Below are positions 1-11,533 of a stretch of 64,000 bases of DNA, in pieces. Position numbers and translations under genes: made by a program. Numbering within the stretch: the first letter of the stretch is position 1; each line of letters starts with the position of its first letter. The DNA is from Chytridium lagenaria (taxonomy: Eukaryota > Chytridiomycota > Chytridiomycetes > Chytridiales > Chytridiaceae): the NCBI GenBank assembly GCA_025449115.1, contig JAHLKC010000084.1:62001-126000 (forward strand), written 5' to 3'. Under the pieces are notes generated by a model. It searched no databases, was not told the DNA's origin, and was given only the letters and a program-made list of their open reading frames with translations.

Positions 1-1947
1 TGCATTGTTTGAAAATATCTAACTCGAGGCTAAAAAAAACAGCCGCACAGAATCAAATTATGATGACGCTATTATTCTTAAAACTTACGCACTGGATTTC
101 ATCAACTATTATTCACTGGTAAGATATGAAAACATTTTGCGCGATGCAACTGCAATTAGACATTAATCACATTTTATTTGTTATTGCATTGCACAGCTCT
201 TTTACTTTTCAATTGTGAAGCCGAACCTTCATTACCATGGGCTATGGGCATTTCCTGACGTAAAAAAGGCTGCTATGTGGTCACATCTGATGGCTATGAT
301 GAGTCTCAGTGCCAAGGACTACTCATTATTAGTATTTTTATTCTATTCATAGGCGGACAAAGTAGGCATTTTAATTCCTCACCTCTTTCTATGAAGTAGA
401 ATATAACACTATCTTCCTTAAAAAAGTTTTGGAACGATTTGAAGAGCTCGTCATCCCGTGGTTAATTAACAAGTCTGCTGAAATAATCACGGCTGTCAGA
501 CTACAATATAGATGGAAAAGGATGATTAAAGAGCGACATCGCAGAGAAAGCCACGTGTTTCGAGGTGCAGACTCGTTTGTTCGATCCCCAACACCACTCC
601 CCATGCCTCATATAGACGCGGTAATACATTCAAACCATCCGCCTCCACAACCCGCCACCGCTGGTTTCGGTGACGCGCCATAATCCGGTTAAAATGCCAA
701 TTCCATGTGTTTCGGAGCCGGAAAGGGCGGCTGCGATTGCAGTGCCTACTTTGCAGATTGTAATTAGTGGAAGCAGAGAATCTGGGCTATTACAATCGGC
801 GCATACAATAGTGGATCAGAATCAGCAACCATCTGCCTCCATAAATAACCTGACAACACAAACACACCTGGATCAGCTTCTCTAGGCACTTCTGTACCTT
901 CACTAGACATATCAGAAGCACCGATCGTGAACAAAGCGGGTTCAAATTTAAAGCTTTCTCAAAACTCGTTTGGATCTGTTGGCGTTCGTCGAGCACTCTC
1001 TGTTGGATCTGCAGATCCTTCAAGGTACACTTCAAGCGGGCATATTGCAACCCGAAACCAGTTGAAGTCGATCTCTTTCAAATCTTCAAATTCCACGTCT
1101 TCTGGAAAGGCTACCCCGAAACAAAGTACCGCGAACGCATCTGCCGCCTATTTAAATCCATCGTCGGCTCCACCTGCAGAACCTGCTCAACCTTCACCAC
1201 AACAGCTGATGGAACTAGCGTTTTTCTCTCTGTCGTCTATGAGCACGGATGACTATGTGGAGCAAATTCGTGGTGGCTCCGTCAATGCTACATCCCGTAG
1301 AATGAGTATCGATGTTCAAGGTTTTCGAGGCGCAGCTCAGTCCAATTCCGCCAATGCCAACCGTGCAAAACTTTCAAAAATCCGGCTACCGCAGTTTTAC
1401 CGTGACGACAAACTTGTTCCGTTTTCAGGGATCCGGGATGAGTTTTCTCAAAAAATCATTCAACTTGGATACATTGCGATGTTCTCGTGCTGCTCGTTTC
1501 CTCTGGCACCCTGTTTCGCGCTATTAAACAACGTCTACGAGGTCCGCACTGACGCCTTTAAACTACTCTCTATCAACGCCCACTCCCCACACGAGCTAAA
1601 GATATGGGATATGGTCCAATATTCTGAAATTCGTGGCAAATGCTTCTGTATTGACGAATTCTGCCATCATTGCTTTCAACTCTCCGTCTTTCGAGTTGTT
1701 ATTCTTAGATGGCTTCGACGATACTGGGTCAAGGTTTGCCGCAAGGTTCACTTTCATCATTGCGTTCCATTATTGCGTGCACTTGCTTGTTACGGCTTTT
1801 TTGTTAATTGTGCCAGAAATGCCGAAATCTGTGCACCTTGCGATGGAGAGAGCGGCGTACCTTGATAGGCTGAGGCGTGGGAATGAGGTGGAGGAGGAGG
1901 AAGAAAGGTTAAGCGTATCGTCCTTGGAAATGTTGCGGAAGGATTGA
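1..1947 (+). CDS. Anoctamin (TMEM16/Ist2-like) membrane protein, 5' truncated, frameshifted
   Basis: Anoctamins are ten-helix membrane proteins acting as Ca2+-activated channels, lipid scramblases or ER-plasma membrane tethers. The first visible exon (to about 118) encodes the family block ending FINYYSL; after an intron (119-196) comes LFYFSIV. The GC..DGYDESQC..LLIISIFILFIGGQ block follows, then an intron (362-426) and ERFEELVIPWL. A low-complexity Ser/Thr-rich insert (about 850-1330) precedes the diagnostic IIQLGYIAMF...FPLAPCFALLNNVYEVRTDA (about 1455-1565). RAKDMG, ILKFVANASVLTN and LLIVPEMPKSV complete the C-terminus, with a stop at 1947. These blocks lie in three different frames, with shifts near 250, 1575 and 1608, and a stop at 681 has no clear intron around it. 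The gene is either a decaying copy or a victim of assembly indels. The family call is firm; the 5' end lies outside the window. Confidence 0.8.
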
Positions 1948-3195
1948 AGAATGTCGAATGAGATATTGGGGCATGATGGGGCTGGAAACCGGATGTAGAT
2001 AAACTCCCATAATTCTTTGTATATTTGGTCGTAATTGTATATAGCGTGAAGAAATGTAATCTTTCCGCACAGTAATAATACTTTGGTAACATCGCAAGGA
2101 CAAGTAATATAACTTGGTATCAGCTCAGAAACGTGAAAAGTCATGGCGTTGGTTATTGCAGTGTTTTTCGTGATGAAGATTTGAGTTGATGTGAAAAAGG
2201 ACCACAAAAATACCGTATGCCATCACAGCCTTTGAGTATCCACCGTCTGCCAACGCGTTACTGACTTTACGTCGTGCTTCTAATTGGTTTTTTGATCGCT
2301 TCTACTGAAAGGGTTGTTATACGACGGTTATTGATAAATCTGGTGATTGTAATCCTTTTTTTTTCTTAATTTTTTTCAATGCATTTTTATTATTTTAATT
2401 TTAATAAATATTTTAATAAAGTAAAATAAAATTTTGAAAAAAAAAAAAGGAATAAAAAAGAATAAATTATTTTAGCAATATTTATTTAATTAATGTACTG
2501 AAACTGAGGCCAAAACTAAAAATAAAATAAAAAGTAAAAAAATAAAAAAAAATAGAAAAGAAAAGTTAAGATTATTAAAGACGACGAGGGGATCATCGGA
2601 GCTTCGCTGCAACTTTTCTGTTTCTACACCGTATCAGCTAAACGACGGCATTATTGCGTCGTTCTGGAAGTCTTAGGTCAATTAGTGCTGTCGTCGGAGT
2701 TAAAACATTACTTTAAGCGACAGGATGTACTCTATTCAGGTAAGGCAGAATACTGAATGTAGACGGGCAGTGCATGGTGCGGTGAAGCATAATGCCTAAG
2801 TGGTTTAGTTGGAAACAGCAAGGGTCTTTGTTTGGGGGATTCCCCGATGGATCATTTAAGATGGACCTCCCATGCACTTTTGCTACACCTCCACATCCTC
2901 CCTTCTGCTAGATAGAAGACTTATAGAATGTCTATAGTATACGAAGAAGAAGACTGAAGATTTAAAAGATCTTAAGGAATGCATTATGTGCTCCAAGGCC
3001 CAGACTCCTGAGGTGAGAATGTGTTTCTTTTATTAGTTTACGAGAGTGGGTGGACTCTCTTTATGAGGCTTTTGAGTAGCGTCGGCTATCCTTCTCTTCC
3101 CTTTTTTCATGTCCCTCTTACCCTCTATTTCTTAAGGGAGGGGAGTTTGGCATTTACATCGCTCGAGGAGTTTCGAACGGGAAGCGGCTTGAAGA
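1948..3195. other. Intergenic, AT-rich, with two possible upstream exons
   Basis: About 2340-2580 is very AT-rich with A and T runs. About 2580-2740 is open on the + strand for over 50 codons (KDDEGIIGASLQ... to ...KRQDVLYS) and ends at a good donor (gtaagg). A second short open stretch near 2965-3012 holds ECIMCSKAQTPE before another donor (gtgaga). These could be upstream exons of the AT-hook gene or of a separate lost gene. I could not join them in frame, so they are not called as a gene. Confidence 0.3.
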
Positions 3196-4399
3196 ATGGC
3201 GGCATTGGTAAAAGCCGATTTCTACGTTCGTTTGTTTAAGTGGTATTTTAGGATGTGTGTAGATACGCCACTTTTAATGAAGATTGGAAGAACCAGTGCC
3301 GTCAGGGGATTTTCTGAGCTGTTGCCGAAAGACAGAAGGAGGATTAGGACGGCTCTTAAACGACTATCCGTTCAAGTAAGGCCCTTGCATCATTTCTGCA
3401 TTTTGGTTCCAAATATCGCGCTATTGATAAAGCAGAGCTTGTTTTGTGTCAAGCAATAGAGCCTAACAATGCTTTTAGGTACTATCACAAGATTCGGAAG
3501 TTTTGTCTGATGACTCTGGCTCGGAAGAAAGCAACTCAGACGTCGAGATGGACGTTATGAAATCTTCCGACGAGAGATTTGAGGATGCTTTGACAGATAA
3601 GAAACCGAGAGGGAGGCCACGAAAGCATCCTCTTGTTACTGGAGAAGAAATCAAGAAAAAGCGTGGTCGACCGCGGAAGGAGGATATCGTAAGCATTAAA
3701 GAGGAACACACCGACTCTGTTGTGAAGACCGATATATACCGTCCCATTCCCGAAGTTGCTCCTGCTGAAAAGTCCGCAGCGTTTTCACCTTCACAAGGAG
3801 TGAGTCCTGGAACCCAATCCTGCCGCAGACAGTCTGCTTCACCAGGGGCCGCTGCGAAGGCGCCCAACAACACGCCCTTGCATAACTCTGAGTCGATGTT
3901 GATGACTTCTACGCCGATAGCGTCAGATGTAGTTGAAGTGGCTTACGTTGTTCCAAAAAAACGCGGCCGACCATCCAAAGCTGATATTGCTCGCCGAAAT
4001 GCCACCCAAGCCCAATTGTTAAATGAGTCTACACTTGCACCATCTTCTCCTGTGGCATTGGAACAATCGATTTCGCACTCTGCATCAGAGGGACTTGGAA
4101 CCTTGTCCATTCCAAAAAAACCTGCTGCCTCTCTGGTCAACACGTCCGTAACTCTCTCCACCTCTAACATTAATACCCCCATCGCCAAAGACTTCGACGT
4201 TAAGCCACAACTGGAGTCTCTAGTACCTGGTGTGAGACCCTTATCACATCCGTCTGAGGCTGCTATCCACATTGAGCCTACGGCTGACTGGATGTCTTTG
4301 AGGTCAAGATCGTCTCCGGAATTACTGTATAAGCGCAGGAGAATTGGGACCTCGGCCAACACTAACACCAATGCGGCGCACGTTCCAATGGAATCCTGA
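3196..4399 (+). CDS. AT-hook DNA-binding protein
   Basis: Two exons (3196-3375 and 3479-4399) join in frame to about 366 residues. The intron begins gtaagg and ends ttttag. Residues 1-60 are basic and unrecognised. Residues about 65-95 are acidic and Ser-rich. Three AT-hooks follow: PRGRPRK near residue 104, KKRGRPRKED near 120 and KKRGRPSKAD near 219, each with the GRP core that inserts into the AT minor groove. The rest is Ser/Thr/Pro-rich and looks disordered. Such proteins are usually chromatin or transcription cofactors; no catalytic domain is visible. An in-frame stop (tga) lies two codons upstream of the chosen ATG, so any earlier exon would have to splice in. Candidate upstream exons exist at 2580-3012. 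Confidence 0.75.
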
Positions 4400-5285
4400 C
4401 GATGTTTTTATCGTTCTCACTCGACAGACCTTATTTTTGACCTTTTTTTTTATTTAAGTGCGCTGGTGTAATGTATTCTCACGCACACCATTTCCTGTGT
4501 TTGTATCTTAGTTTTTTTTTATTATTAATAAGAGTTCGGGAATTTTTACCTCTCTCTTTTTATTGCGTGTTGATTAAGTAATGGATCGGTTTCCACACCC
4601 ATTTTTTTATTTATTTTTTTAGGTATATGCCTCCAAACTTATAACTTGATTTTTACTGCATAAGTTGTATTCATTTGTTATTTCAAGGCTATCTCTAATC
4701 CTTCCGATGTCTATTTAATGTTTGACCGCATCAAGCGGCCCATGTTACGGGAAAGAGCTATACTGAATTGGATACAAGATCCTCTTCATCTCAGTAAGCA
4801 TACAGTGATTAGAACAATGAAATGAGATTAACAACGAGTGCAGCGTGCGTCCAAAGGATGCACTTAGTTATAATCCTCCAACCAAACAACCTGCAAGAGC
4901 CCAACCAATGTGACTTACATGCTTTTTATTTAAATCTGAACAATGAGTCGAGAGGCTGTAGATCAGCACATTCGCATATTTAATATTTATTATCAGGCGA
5001 CAATACGGAGGACGGTAATCTTGAGCTACACGGCAATCTCTCAAACAATTCTTGATTTATATTTATTTATTTTATATCAATGTGTCAAACGACTCGACAA
5101 TTTCAGAAACTAAACAACAACATCCCTCAAGAAAAAAACCTCATCTTCTTTGTTACTTGATCTCGTCGTTCACCCCTCGCTACCTACCTCTCAACCACCT
5201 TCGGCGACAAGCTCAGTCTTTAGTGACGCAGAACACTCAGCACCTCAACTCACTCGACACAACATCCCAACACACACACACAACA
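4400..5285. other. Intergenic spacer
   Basis: T-rich 3' flank of the AT-hook gene, then a spacer with no recognisable gene. The last 150 bases before the PLAC8 ATG are rich in CAC/AAC, including an (ac) run directly upstream of the ATG, and look like a 5' UTR. Confidence 0.5.
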
Positions 5286-6265
5286 ATGGGCGGTGGAAAG
5301 ATCGTACCTGAGAGCTCTGGCCAGGCCAAGGAGTGGAACATCATGCTGATGAACTCGCACACGGTGAGAAGCCTACGATAGGCTACTACATATCCCAGTC
5401 TCCTATGATGCCTTCTGCCTTCTGCCACGGAAACCAGTGTAGTGTGCCCGCAGTGGGAAGAAGTTTGGGGGAAGCTGAACAGATCATTTGACAGGGGAAC
5501 CCTTCACGTAACATCAATCTAAAAAATCTTCTCTGGGACGCCATAGTGTGGACCTTTCATCAATAAGACCCCAGTTCCCAATGATCTCGTTCTCGTTCTA
5601 AACCCACATGTCTTTTTGATCAAACAGGAACTTTACCAAACCTTCATGTCTTGCTGCTGTCCTTGCATCACACACGGTCTGATTTGTGCAAAGGAGGGCT
5701 GGGGATCGTTTATCGTCGGCTGCCTCGTCTACACGACCTGTTACATGTGCGGAGTAAGTATTTTATCGTGATTTATCTCTCGCTTCCTCCTTCTTTCACC
5801 AAATGTGATCTCTAACAAAACCCCTCCCCCTTTCACTCTTTCAACAGTGCGCTCAGGTTAGTTTGGTCGTCTAACAACTCGAAACAATTTCTTATGCTGA
5901 TATCATGGTCGCAATCTAACCGTCTTTCACTTCATTAAATCGTTTACCCTACTGATTTTTCCCTTTTATCACCTACATCTAGTGGTAAGTACCTTCGCTA
6001 GTTGGTTTTGGCTCCTCTATGAAATTTTACTAACCAGTTATTCCGCTAATCAGCTTGAACACCTGGAGGCGTGAGCAGCTCCGTCGCAGCCGCAACATCA
6101 AGGTAAGCCGAGACCATCCTTTCCTAATTGAGGAGAATTCTAATTATCCATCCCGCTAAATAGGGTAACATCGCCGATGACATTCTTGCAGCATCATTGT
6201 GCGAAACCTGTGCCCTCGTCCAGGAATATCGCGAGGTCGAGCCTCAAGATCAGATGTCAGCTTAG
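5286..6265 (+). CDS. PLAC8 (Cys-rich) family protein
   Basis: Six exons give about 121 residues: 5286-5363, 5628-5753, 5848-5856 (9 nt, Cys-Ala-Gln), 5983-5984 (2 nt), 6054-6102 and 6164-6265. The product starts MGGGKIVPESSG. It carries the PLAC8 hallmarks SCCCPCITHG, the small-residue hydrophobic stretch GSFIVGCLVYTTCYMCG, CAQCLNTWRREQLR, and the terminal block D..AASLCETCALVQEYREVE. PLAC8 proteins are membrane-associated; in plants and fungi members affect cell size, cadmium resistance or Ca2+ influx. The exact role here is unknown. Exon joins are supported by canonical donors and acceptors and by the conserved C..C and R..LR...I.G pattern. The gene is intact apart from its unusual tiny exons. 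Confidence 0.85.
5983..5984 (+). other. Predicted 2-nt micro-exon of the PLAC8 gene
   Basis: The sequence reads catctag|TG|gtaagt. The TG is needed to complete the Cys codon (TG+C) that restores CAQ-C-LNTWRR in the next exon. Skipping it sends exon 5 to a stop after six codons. Both flanking splice signals are strong. Confidence 0.6.
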
Positions 6266-9145
6266 GTGTTTCAACATCCACTGTCATGAAATCCGTCCCG
6301 TAACCGCTTTCAATCAAGATCAACTTAAAAGACACATGCAGATCCCAGCATCCGTGTTTATTTTATTCCGTTCAACCTTTTTTTTTTAATAAGTTGGTTT
6401 GACCGGAACTGCGTTCCATCTCACCTACTGCTTTGGCCCCCCCATTCCTTGGAAAGAAAGCAATGCCCCGCTTTCTTTCTTCCTTTTTCTTATACATTTT
6501 TAGTGCTTGAAACGAAAGCAAAAGATGCACAATGTCCCCATGCCTTTTCTTTTTCTGTTTTCATAACTTATCTACTTCATGCTTTAATTGTAAAATGGTT
6601 TTTTTTCCCCTCCAAATCCTCTTCAATGCTGTATTGTCAAATCACCGTCTCTCACCCCAACCCTACCGTCAAGTCTTTTATTTTATTAATGTTGTCTTTT
6701 GCCTTGTCGTAAAAGTTGAAGAACGAAGAATAACAAACTTAAATAGAAGCTACTTTGTAATAGAATCGGATTATTTAGGACAGTGCAGCAAGTATTGCTA
6801 TATAACCCATCAAGTACGCAGCAAGCTTATAATAAAAAATCATCCCGCTTCCCATTTTTAGTTCGCAACAGGATTCTCCATTTTCCGACCGATATATCCT
6901 GATTTTCATAAAAGTCGCCCTCAGTTTCCGACTTTGGCTGATTAGCATCTATGAGTGAGTGAGTAAAGTATAGTTGTTGCCAAAAATCTTTGTCAACTAG
7001 AACAATGCTTAAATCGTTACCACAAGAGTTCTGTGAGCTTATTGCACTGCATCTGCTGGTTCGAGAATATCTCACCTCTACGTCAAGTGTCTAAGTATAT
7101 TCACAGCCAGTGAGACTTCTGTCTGTCGTTGCCGTTTGCACTGTTGAAGACGAGGTCCCTTTCCGTGCGGTGATTTCCACTCGAAGGCATACATTTTGTC
7201 TTCTTTCCTGCAATCATCAAGGGCCATGGTTTCTCAAGGCAACTGGCTGGGCCTGTTTCTACGCAAAATATGTGGTGCACTCTGCATCACTTTATCGAGG
7301 CGTCTGGATGCAGGAGACATGACAGAGGCTTGCCACATGGTGAACAACAATGGGGCTTCCATAGACTGTGAGACTGCTGTGTATTCCTTGACAAGGCTAG
7401 TCCTGCTTGTCTTGACACTCCATCCAGTACTCCCAGATGAAGGCAAGTTTTTCGAGTTTACACGTCTCGTCACGATTGAGTATAGGGCTTGGTGAATGAA
7501 GCTGAGGTTGTACCCGCTTAGCAGGACATTGATATGCAGAAGGCTTTTGGCTCTCATCAATGCCATTATAGAAGATCACATTACACTGTCACAACTTGAA
7601 ATCTTAACCAAGATCCTGTTCACGTCATCAAAGTAGGCATTGGACGAGGACAGTTTTCAATGCTTCATCGATCATTGCCGTATATTCGACCTGACAAGAT
7701 TATTAGATATCCGAGTTAGTGTGCTAAGTGATCATTGAGTGTCTGGGTCTATGCATTAGCCGAGAATTACGACGACATCGTAGACTAAGGGCATCCGAAA
7801 TTCAAGTTTCAATATTGGGACAAGCATCTGTGGAGATGCTGCATCCTGAAGTATTTCGCTGCATGTCTGAAAGATTGTTGATTAAGTAATGTTGTTGGTT
7901 TTGGCTTGGGGAATGGATGTTGGAAGCTTTTCGGAAGGCTTTGCAGAGGGATGAAGCGATTCTGGTTGCAAAGCTTGACATATCTGTATGGGGTTTACGC
8001 CTGGTTAAAAGTTCTCCAATCGGATAACTTTCTCGCAGGAATCTTATATAAACTTCGCAAAGCAGATAGATTTCGATGCATCCTGAAAGATTGACGTGAT
8101 AAGCGGTTAGGTGTTAGAGGTGCCTGAAGTATCTCGTGGTATCTTGTTTGAGGGTGGGGTGGGGTGGGTTTTGTGGTGGTGGTCATATGTGTAGGTTTCA
8201 GATGCACTCCCGTTCCCGCGCTTCCCTCCCCAATCTCCCTGACAGTTACAACTATTTTGGTACCGTTTCTAATCAACGGAACCGCAAGCTATTTTGTAGT
8301 CACCGTCCTTATCTTTCGATGGTCACCCTCTCCATATTTCACTCAATATCTAGCGAACGCTTTTACCTGCTTTGTACGCGTGTGGTTTATTTCTGCTGTT
8401 ATCAAATTGACAACGCGGCTGTCGCCCCTTGCCCTCAAATCCCACTGTCCTGATGTTATTAGCCCGAGTTATTAGTCACACCTAATGAATTTAAATAAAA
8501 GGGGTGCCTTTTCGCGCTTTTCTCTGATACGTTTTATTCATTTCTTTTTCTGCTACTGCTGGCTGAATTTACGTTTATAATACTAATCTAAGATTATGCA
8601 AATAATATTTTTTTTGTTTGTCTTTTTTAAAGAAAGTTGTTAGCCGAGACATTCTTAAGGCTCTCATCAAGATAGGAAGTTGTGTCCAAACCTAATCATA
8701 ACTCGCATTTCGGTATTTTGTAATAATTTTACGACGGATCATTTATTCTTTCTTTTGCATCTTCACTTTTCTTCTGCGTCTCGACAGGTTTTTTGGTTCC
8801 TCGTCACGTTTGAGGTGTGGTGAGTTTCAATGACGAAACTTTAAAGACACAGGTTAACAATAAGTACGAAGATGAGTATTAATGATAATTTATTTTCGTT
8901 CTTTCTTTCTTTAATTTTCAGGCAAATAAGTTATGGTGGTGAGGGGATCGAAACAACAAGAAATTAGGGCACACATAGGCAAAGCTTTAAAAAAATACTA
9001 TAAATTATGGGGAGACGGGAGCTTTAAATAATAAAAACAGGAAGAAACAACTCAATGGGCATCCATACGAGCAAAAGAAAATGCCTCCCAATAATCATCT
9101 TCATTCTAACGATCATATCCAAAAAATTCCCACAACCTCACTCCT
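6266..9145. other. Gene-poor stretch with degraded coding fragments
   Basis: The PLAC8 3' UTR and a T-rich tract occupy 6266-6800. Short open stretches occur on the + strand at 7005-7500, 7906-8094 and 8164-8475, but none has an intact start-to-stop structure or a domain I can name with confidence. From 8480 to 9050 the sequence is AT-rich with no gene-like signal. Confidence 0.45.
7004..7495 (+). pseudogene. Possible F-box-like gene remnant
   Basis: An ATG near 7004 opens MLKSLPQEFCELIALHLLVREYLTS, which has the look of an F-box start (LPxE...I...L). It meets a stop after about 28 codons. A later open frame contains MTEACHMVNNNGASIDCETAVYSLTRL, vaguely ankyrin-repeat-like. Together these suggest a decayed F-box protein with downstream repeats. 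The match is weak and no intron model rescues it. Confidence 0.2.
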
Positions 9146-11055
9146 TCAGCACACAAACGAAACTTCAATTTCTAACTCCAGAAACTTCTTCAAATGCTCT
9201 TCAGCAACACTCCTGTCTTCAGAGGCTACCACTAACCTCCTAACACCACGCAGCTTCTTCTCTATCAATTTTATCAATAAGTCCCAAAATCCATCCCTTC
9301 CGCCCATTCCCCATCCTCCGCCAGCATCCACCCAAAGCGTCTCCACCTCCCTATTCACCTCTACACCTTCTCCGATACCGCGTATAATCACCCCCGCGTC
9401 TACCCGTGGATCAAGCACAACGTGAAGAAACGGAAGCGTCGCATGAGCTTTCAGCAACAATGCAGTAAACTCATTCATCGGAGCCGTTGCCCACAATGGC
9501 CCAAACAAATTCATACTAGAACCTGTCACCTCATGGGTCTTCAAAAATGTAAACAATGACATGGCATATTCGTCATTACACTCAAATTTTTCAAGTGTCT
9601 GTGCACAGGGATGCAGCAGATCCAAAAATTCATTTGGGTGGTTAAACGCCGGTGGATGACTGAGATGAAGATTCACCAGTCCTCGAAACACACGCAACGA
9701 TCTCATCACAATATTCGATAGAGCGTTCATGTAGGGTTTTGGAATGTCGTCATAGTTTCGGATGGCGAAGGTGAGAGTCTGAAGTGGTAGTTTTGTGGGA
9801 GAGAGTGAGGCTTTGAACACATGGATAAACTCCTCTGGATCGGTCGTTGTGCTTTGAGAGAGTTTGGAGATGGTGATGGTGAGAACTTGGAGACGGTTTG
9901 GATTGAAGAGAAGGTTTACAATAGGGAGAAGATCGCCGAGTTTGAGATAGGCGAAGCCGAGATGGAGGGAATTAAGGGTCGGGAAACCGAGTTTAATGTG
10001 CCGAAAAATTGGTTGTATGCATGGATGAACATAGTTGACGTTATCAATACGAATCTGCGTCATATGTCTTGGAATAAACCGCCTAGTAAAAGTATTGTTA
10101 ACCACAGGTTGTTCAGGGCTATTTTCCGTAACGGTATAAATATCTCTCCGGTCATTTTGCCTTGCCACCGTAAGAGAGTGGCTCCAATACCATCCGATTT
10201 TCTATTCACCATATCTATGAGATCCACGTAATGCTTTGCGTGAGACTCCGTCATATTCCATGTAAACTTTTCCAAACTGCCCATCCGATAAATCAACACT
10301 TTCAGGAACACACTCAACCCCATATACTCATTATCTGCAGCAACTTCTGTGCAATCCACTTCAAGACATCTCAGATTCCGGATAGACAGAGACATTAACG
10401 CCATATTGACGCCTGTGTTGTACGAAAGGGGAGCGCCTTTGCTAAACGTAATGGCGAGCGTCTTAATGGACGGATGTTCGTCAAAGTAGTAGTGAAGATT
10501 GGGGAACCATTGTAGGGATGATTCTGAGATGCGGAGGCGGAGTTGTTGAAGAAATACCCAACTTCCAACCAACATGCGGTGCTCGATAAATCGAAGGTTT
10601 GTGTATGGGTTTTGAATGATAGAATGGCCATGTGAGAGATCTAGATTAAGAAGTGCAATTCTGCGAGCGGAACAGGGGAGACCTCTAGCGTATTGGCGAA
10701 GAAAGTCATCAATATCAGCTAAGGTGTTCAGCTCCAAAGTAGGGGAAGGCTTCGGAGGGGGTGGTCTCGGACGAATAGGTAGACTTGATTCGGCCGTTCG
10801 CTTGTTGTTGTTGTTAATTATTGGAGCTGTTCTTACGGGGGATGGATTGGTGGAGCCTGATAGAGATCTTTGAGAAGTTTGCGTGGTGGAGACTGGCAGA
10901 GATCTTAGCGAACGGGTGTTGCGAACAAGTGGAGTGGGTGGGCCGGGCGGGGTTGTGATGAACGCCGCAGAATCTGGGGTGGGGAGGGTGCTCGCAGCAA
11001 TCCGTGCTGCTCGTCGAGTCACAACCGTCAATGGGCGGGTCTTGTTGGTGGTCAT
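9146..11055 (-). CDS. Leucine-rich (LRR-like) protein, two overlapping frames
   Basis: Two long minus-strand frames overlap at 10060-10168. The upstream frame (from ATG 11055, 331 codons) has a basic, Ser/Thr/Pro-rich N-terminus with an Asn run and many-Pro stretch, then leucine-rich segments. The downstream frame (340 codons, stop at 9146) continues with leucine-rich units such as FPTLNSLHLGFAYLKLGDLL and LPLQTLTFAIRNYDD. The spacing of Leu/Ile/Asn resembles irregular LRRs of fungal F-box/LRR proteins, but I see no F-box. One gene split by a short intron or by a single-base shift near 10150 is likeliest, about 640 residues in all. I could not find a clean in-frame intron. Function unknown. 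Confidence 0.5.
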
Positions 11056-11533
11056 TGCCAGCGAGTGAAAGTGGGGGAATTCTTTGTTAAATATTTATTT
11101 GGTGAGCGGGTGTTGAAAATGAAATGACTCTAAAAATTTTCTAGTGGCTTTAGGTTTAAACCTATCGAAGGTTTTTATTCTTACGTTACGTTCTTGCTGA
11201 TAATGTTTACCCAATATTTTGTATGATTATAAAGTAAGGACCAAAAATACTTACTAGTGGATAAAACAAGGAAAAGAGCGAGGTACATAAGAATGACATA
11301 GAGAAAGTAGCGCATGTGCATATTGACAAAATAAAATACATAAATAAACCCACGGCAAACCAATCAGAAACAAAATCATCTATACAGCACCCCACACGTC
11401 AACACAACAACACCAATGACCCAACCTACCCTTGATCTCAAGCCCCCAGCCGTCATCGCCGGTGCATCAAAAGCTCCCGCAGGGCTCCACAACCTCATCA
11501 AATTATGTGTCATGGGCGTCTTCTGCACCTCCT
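11056..11533. other. Spacer between two minus-strand genes
   Basis: AT-rich. About 11390-11550 on the minus strand continues open in another frame from the lyase gene (KEVQKTPMTHN... ending in a hydrophobic WVIGVVVLTCG stretch). This may be the true C-terminus of that gene if a base is missing near 11540. Confidence 0.35.

Noticed and set aside
2960..3240. GATA zinc finger
   Set aside because: ECIMCSKAQTPE matches the first half, but no CxxC (LCNACG-like) follows in any frame or plausible splice.
8164..8475. Hydrophobic 100-codon frame that could be a membrane protein
   Set aside because: No ATG-led start, no conserved motif and no intron context; composition matches T-rich spacer sequence.
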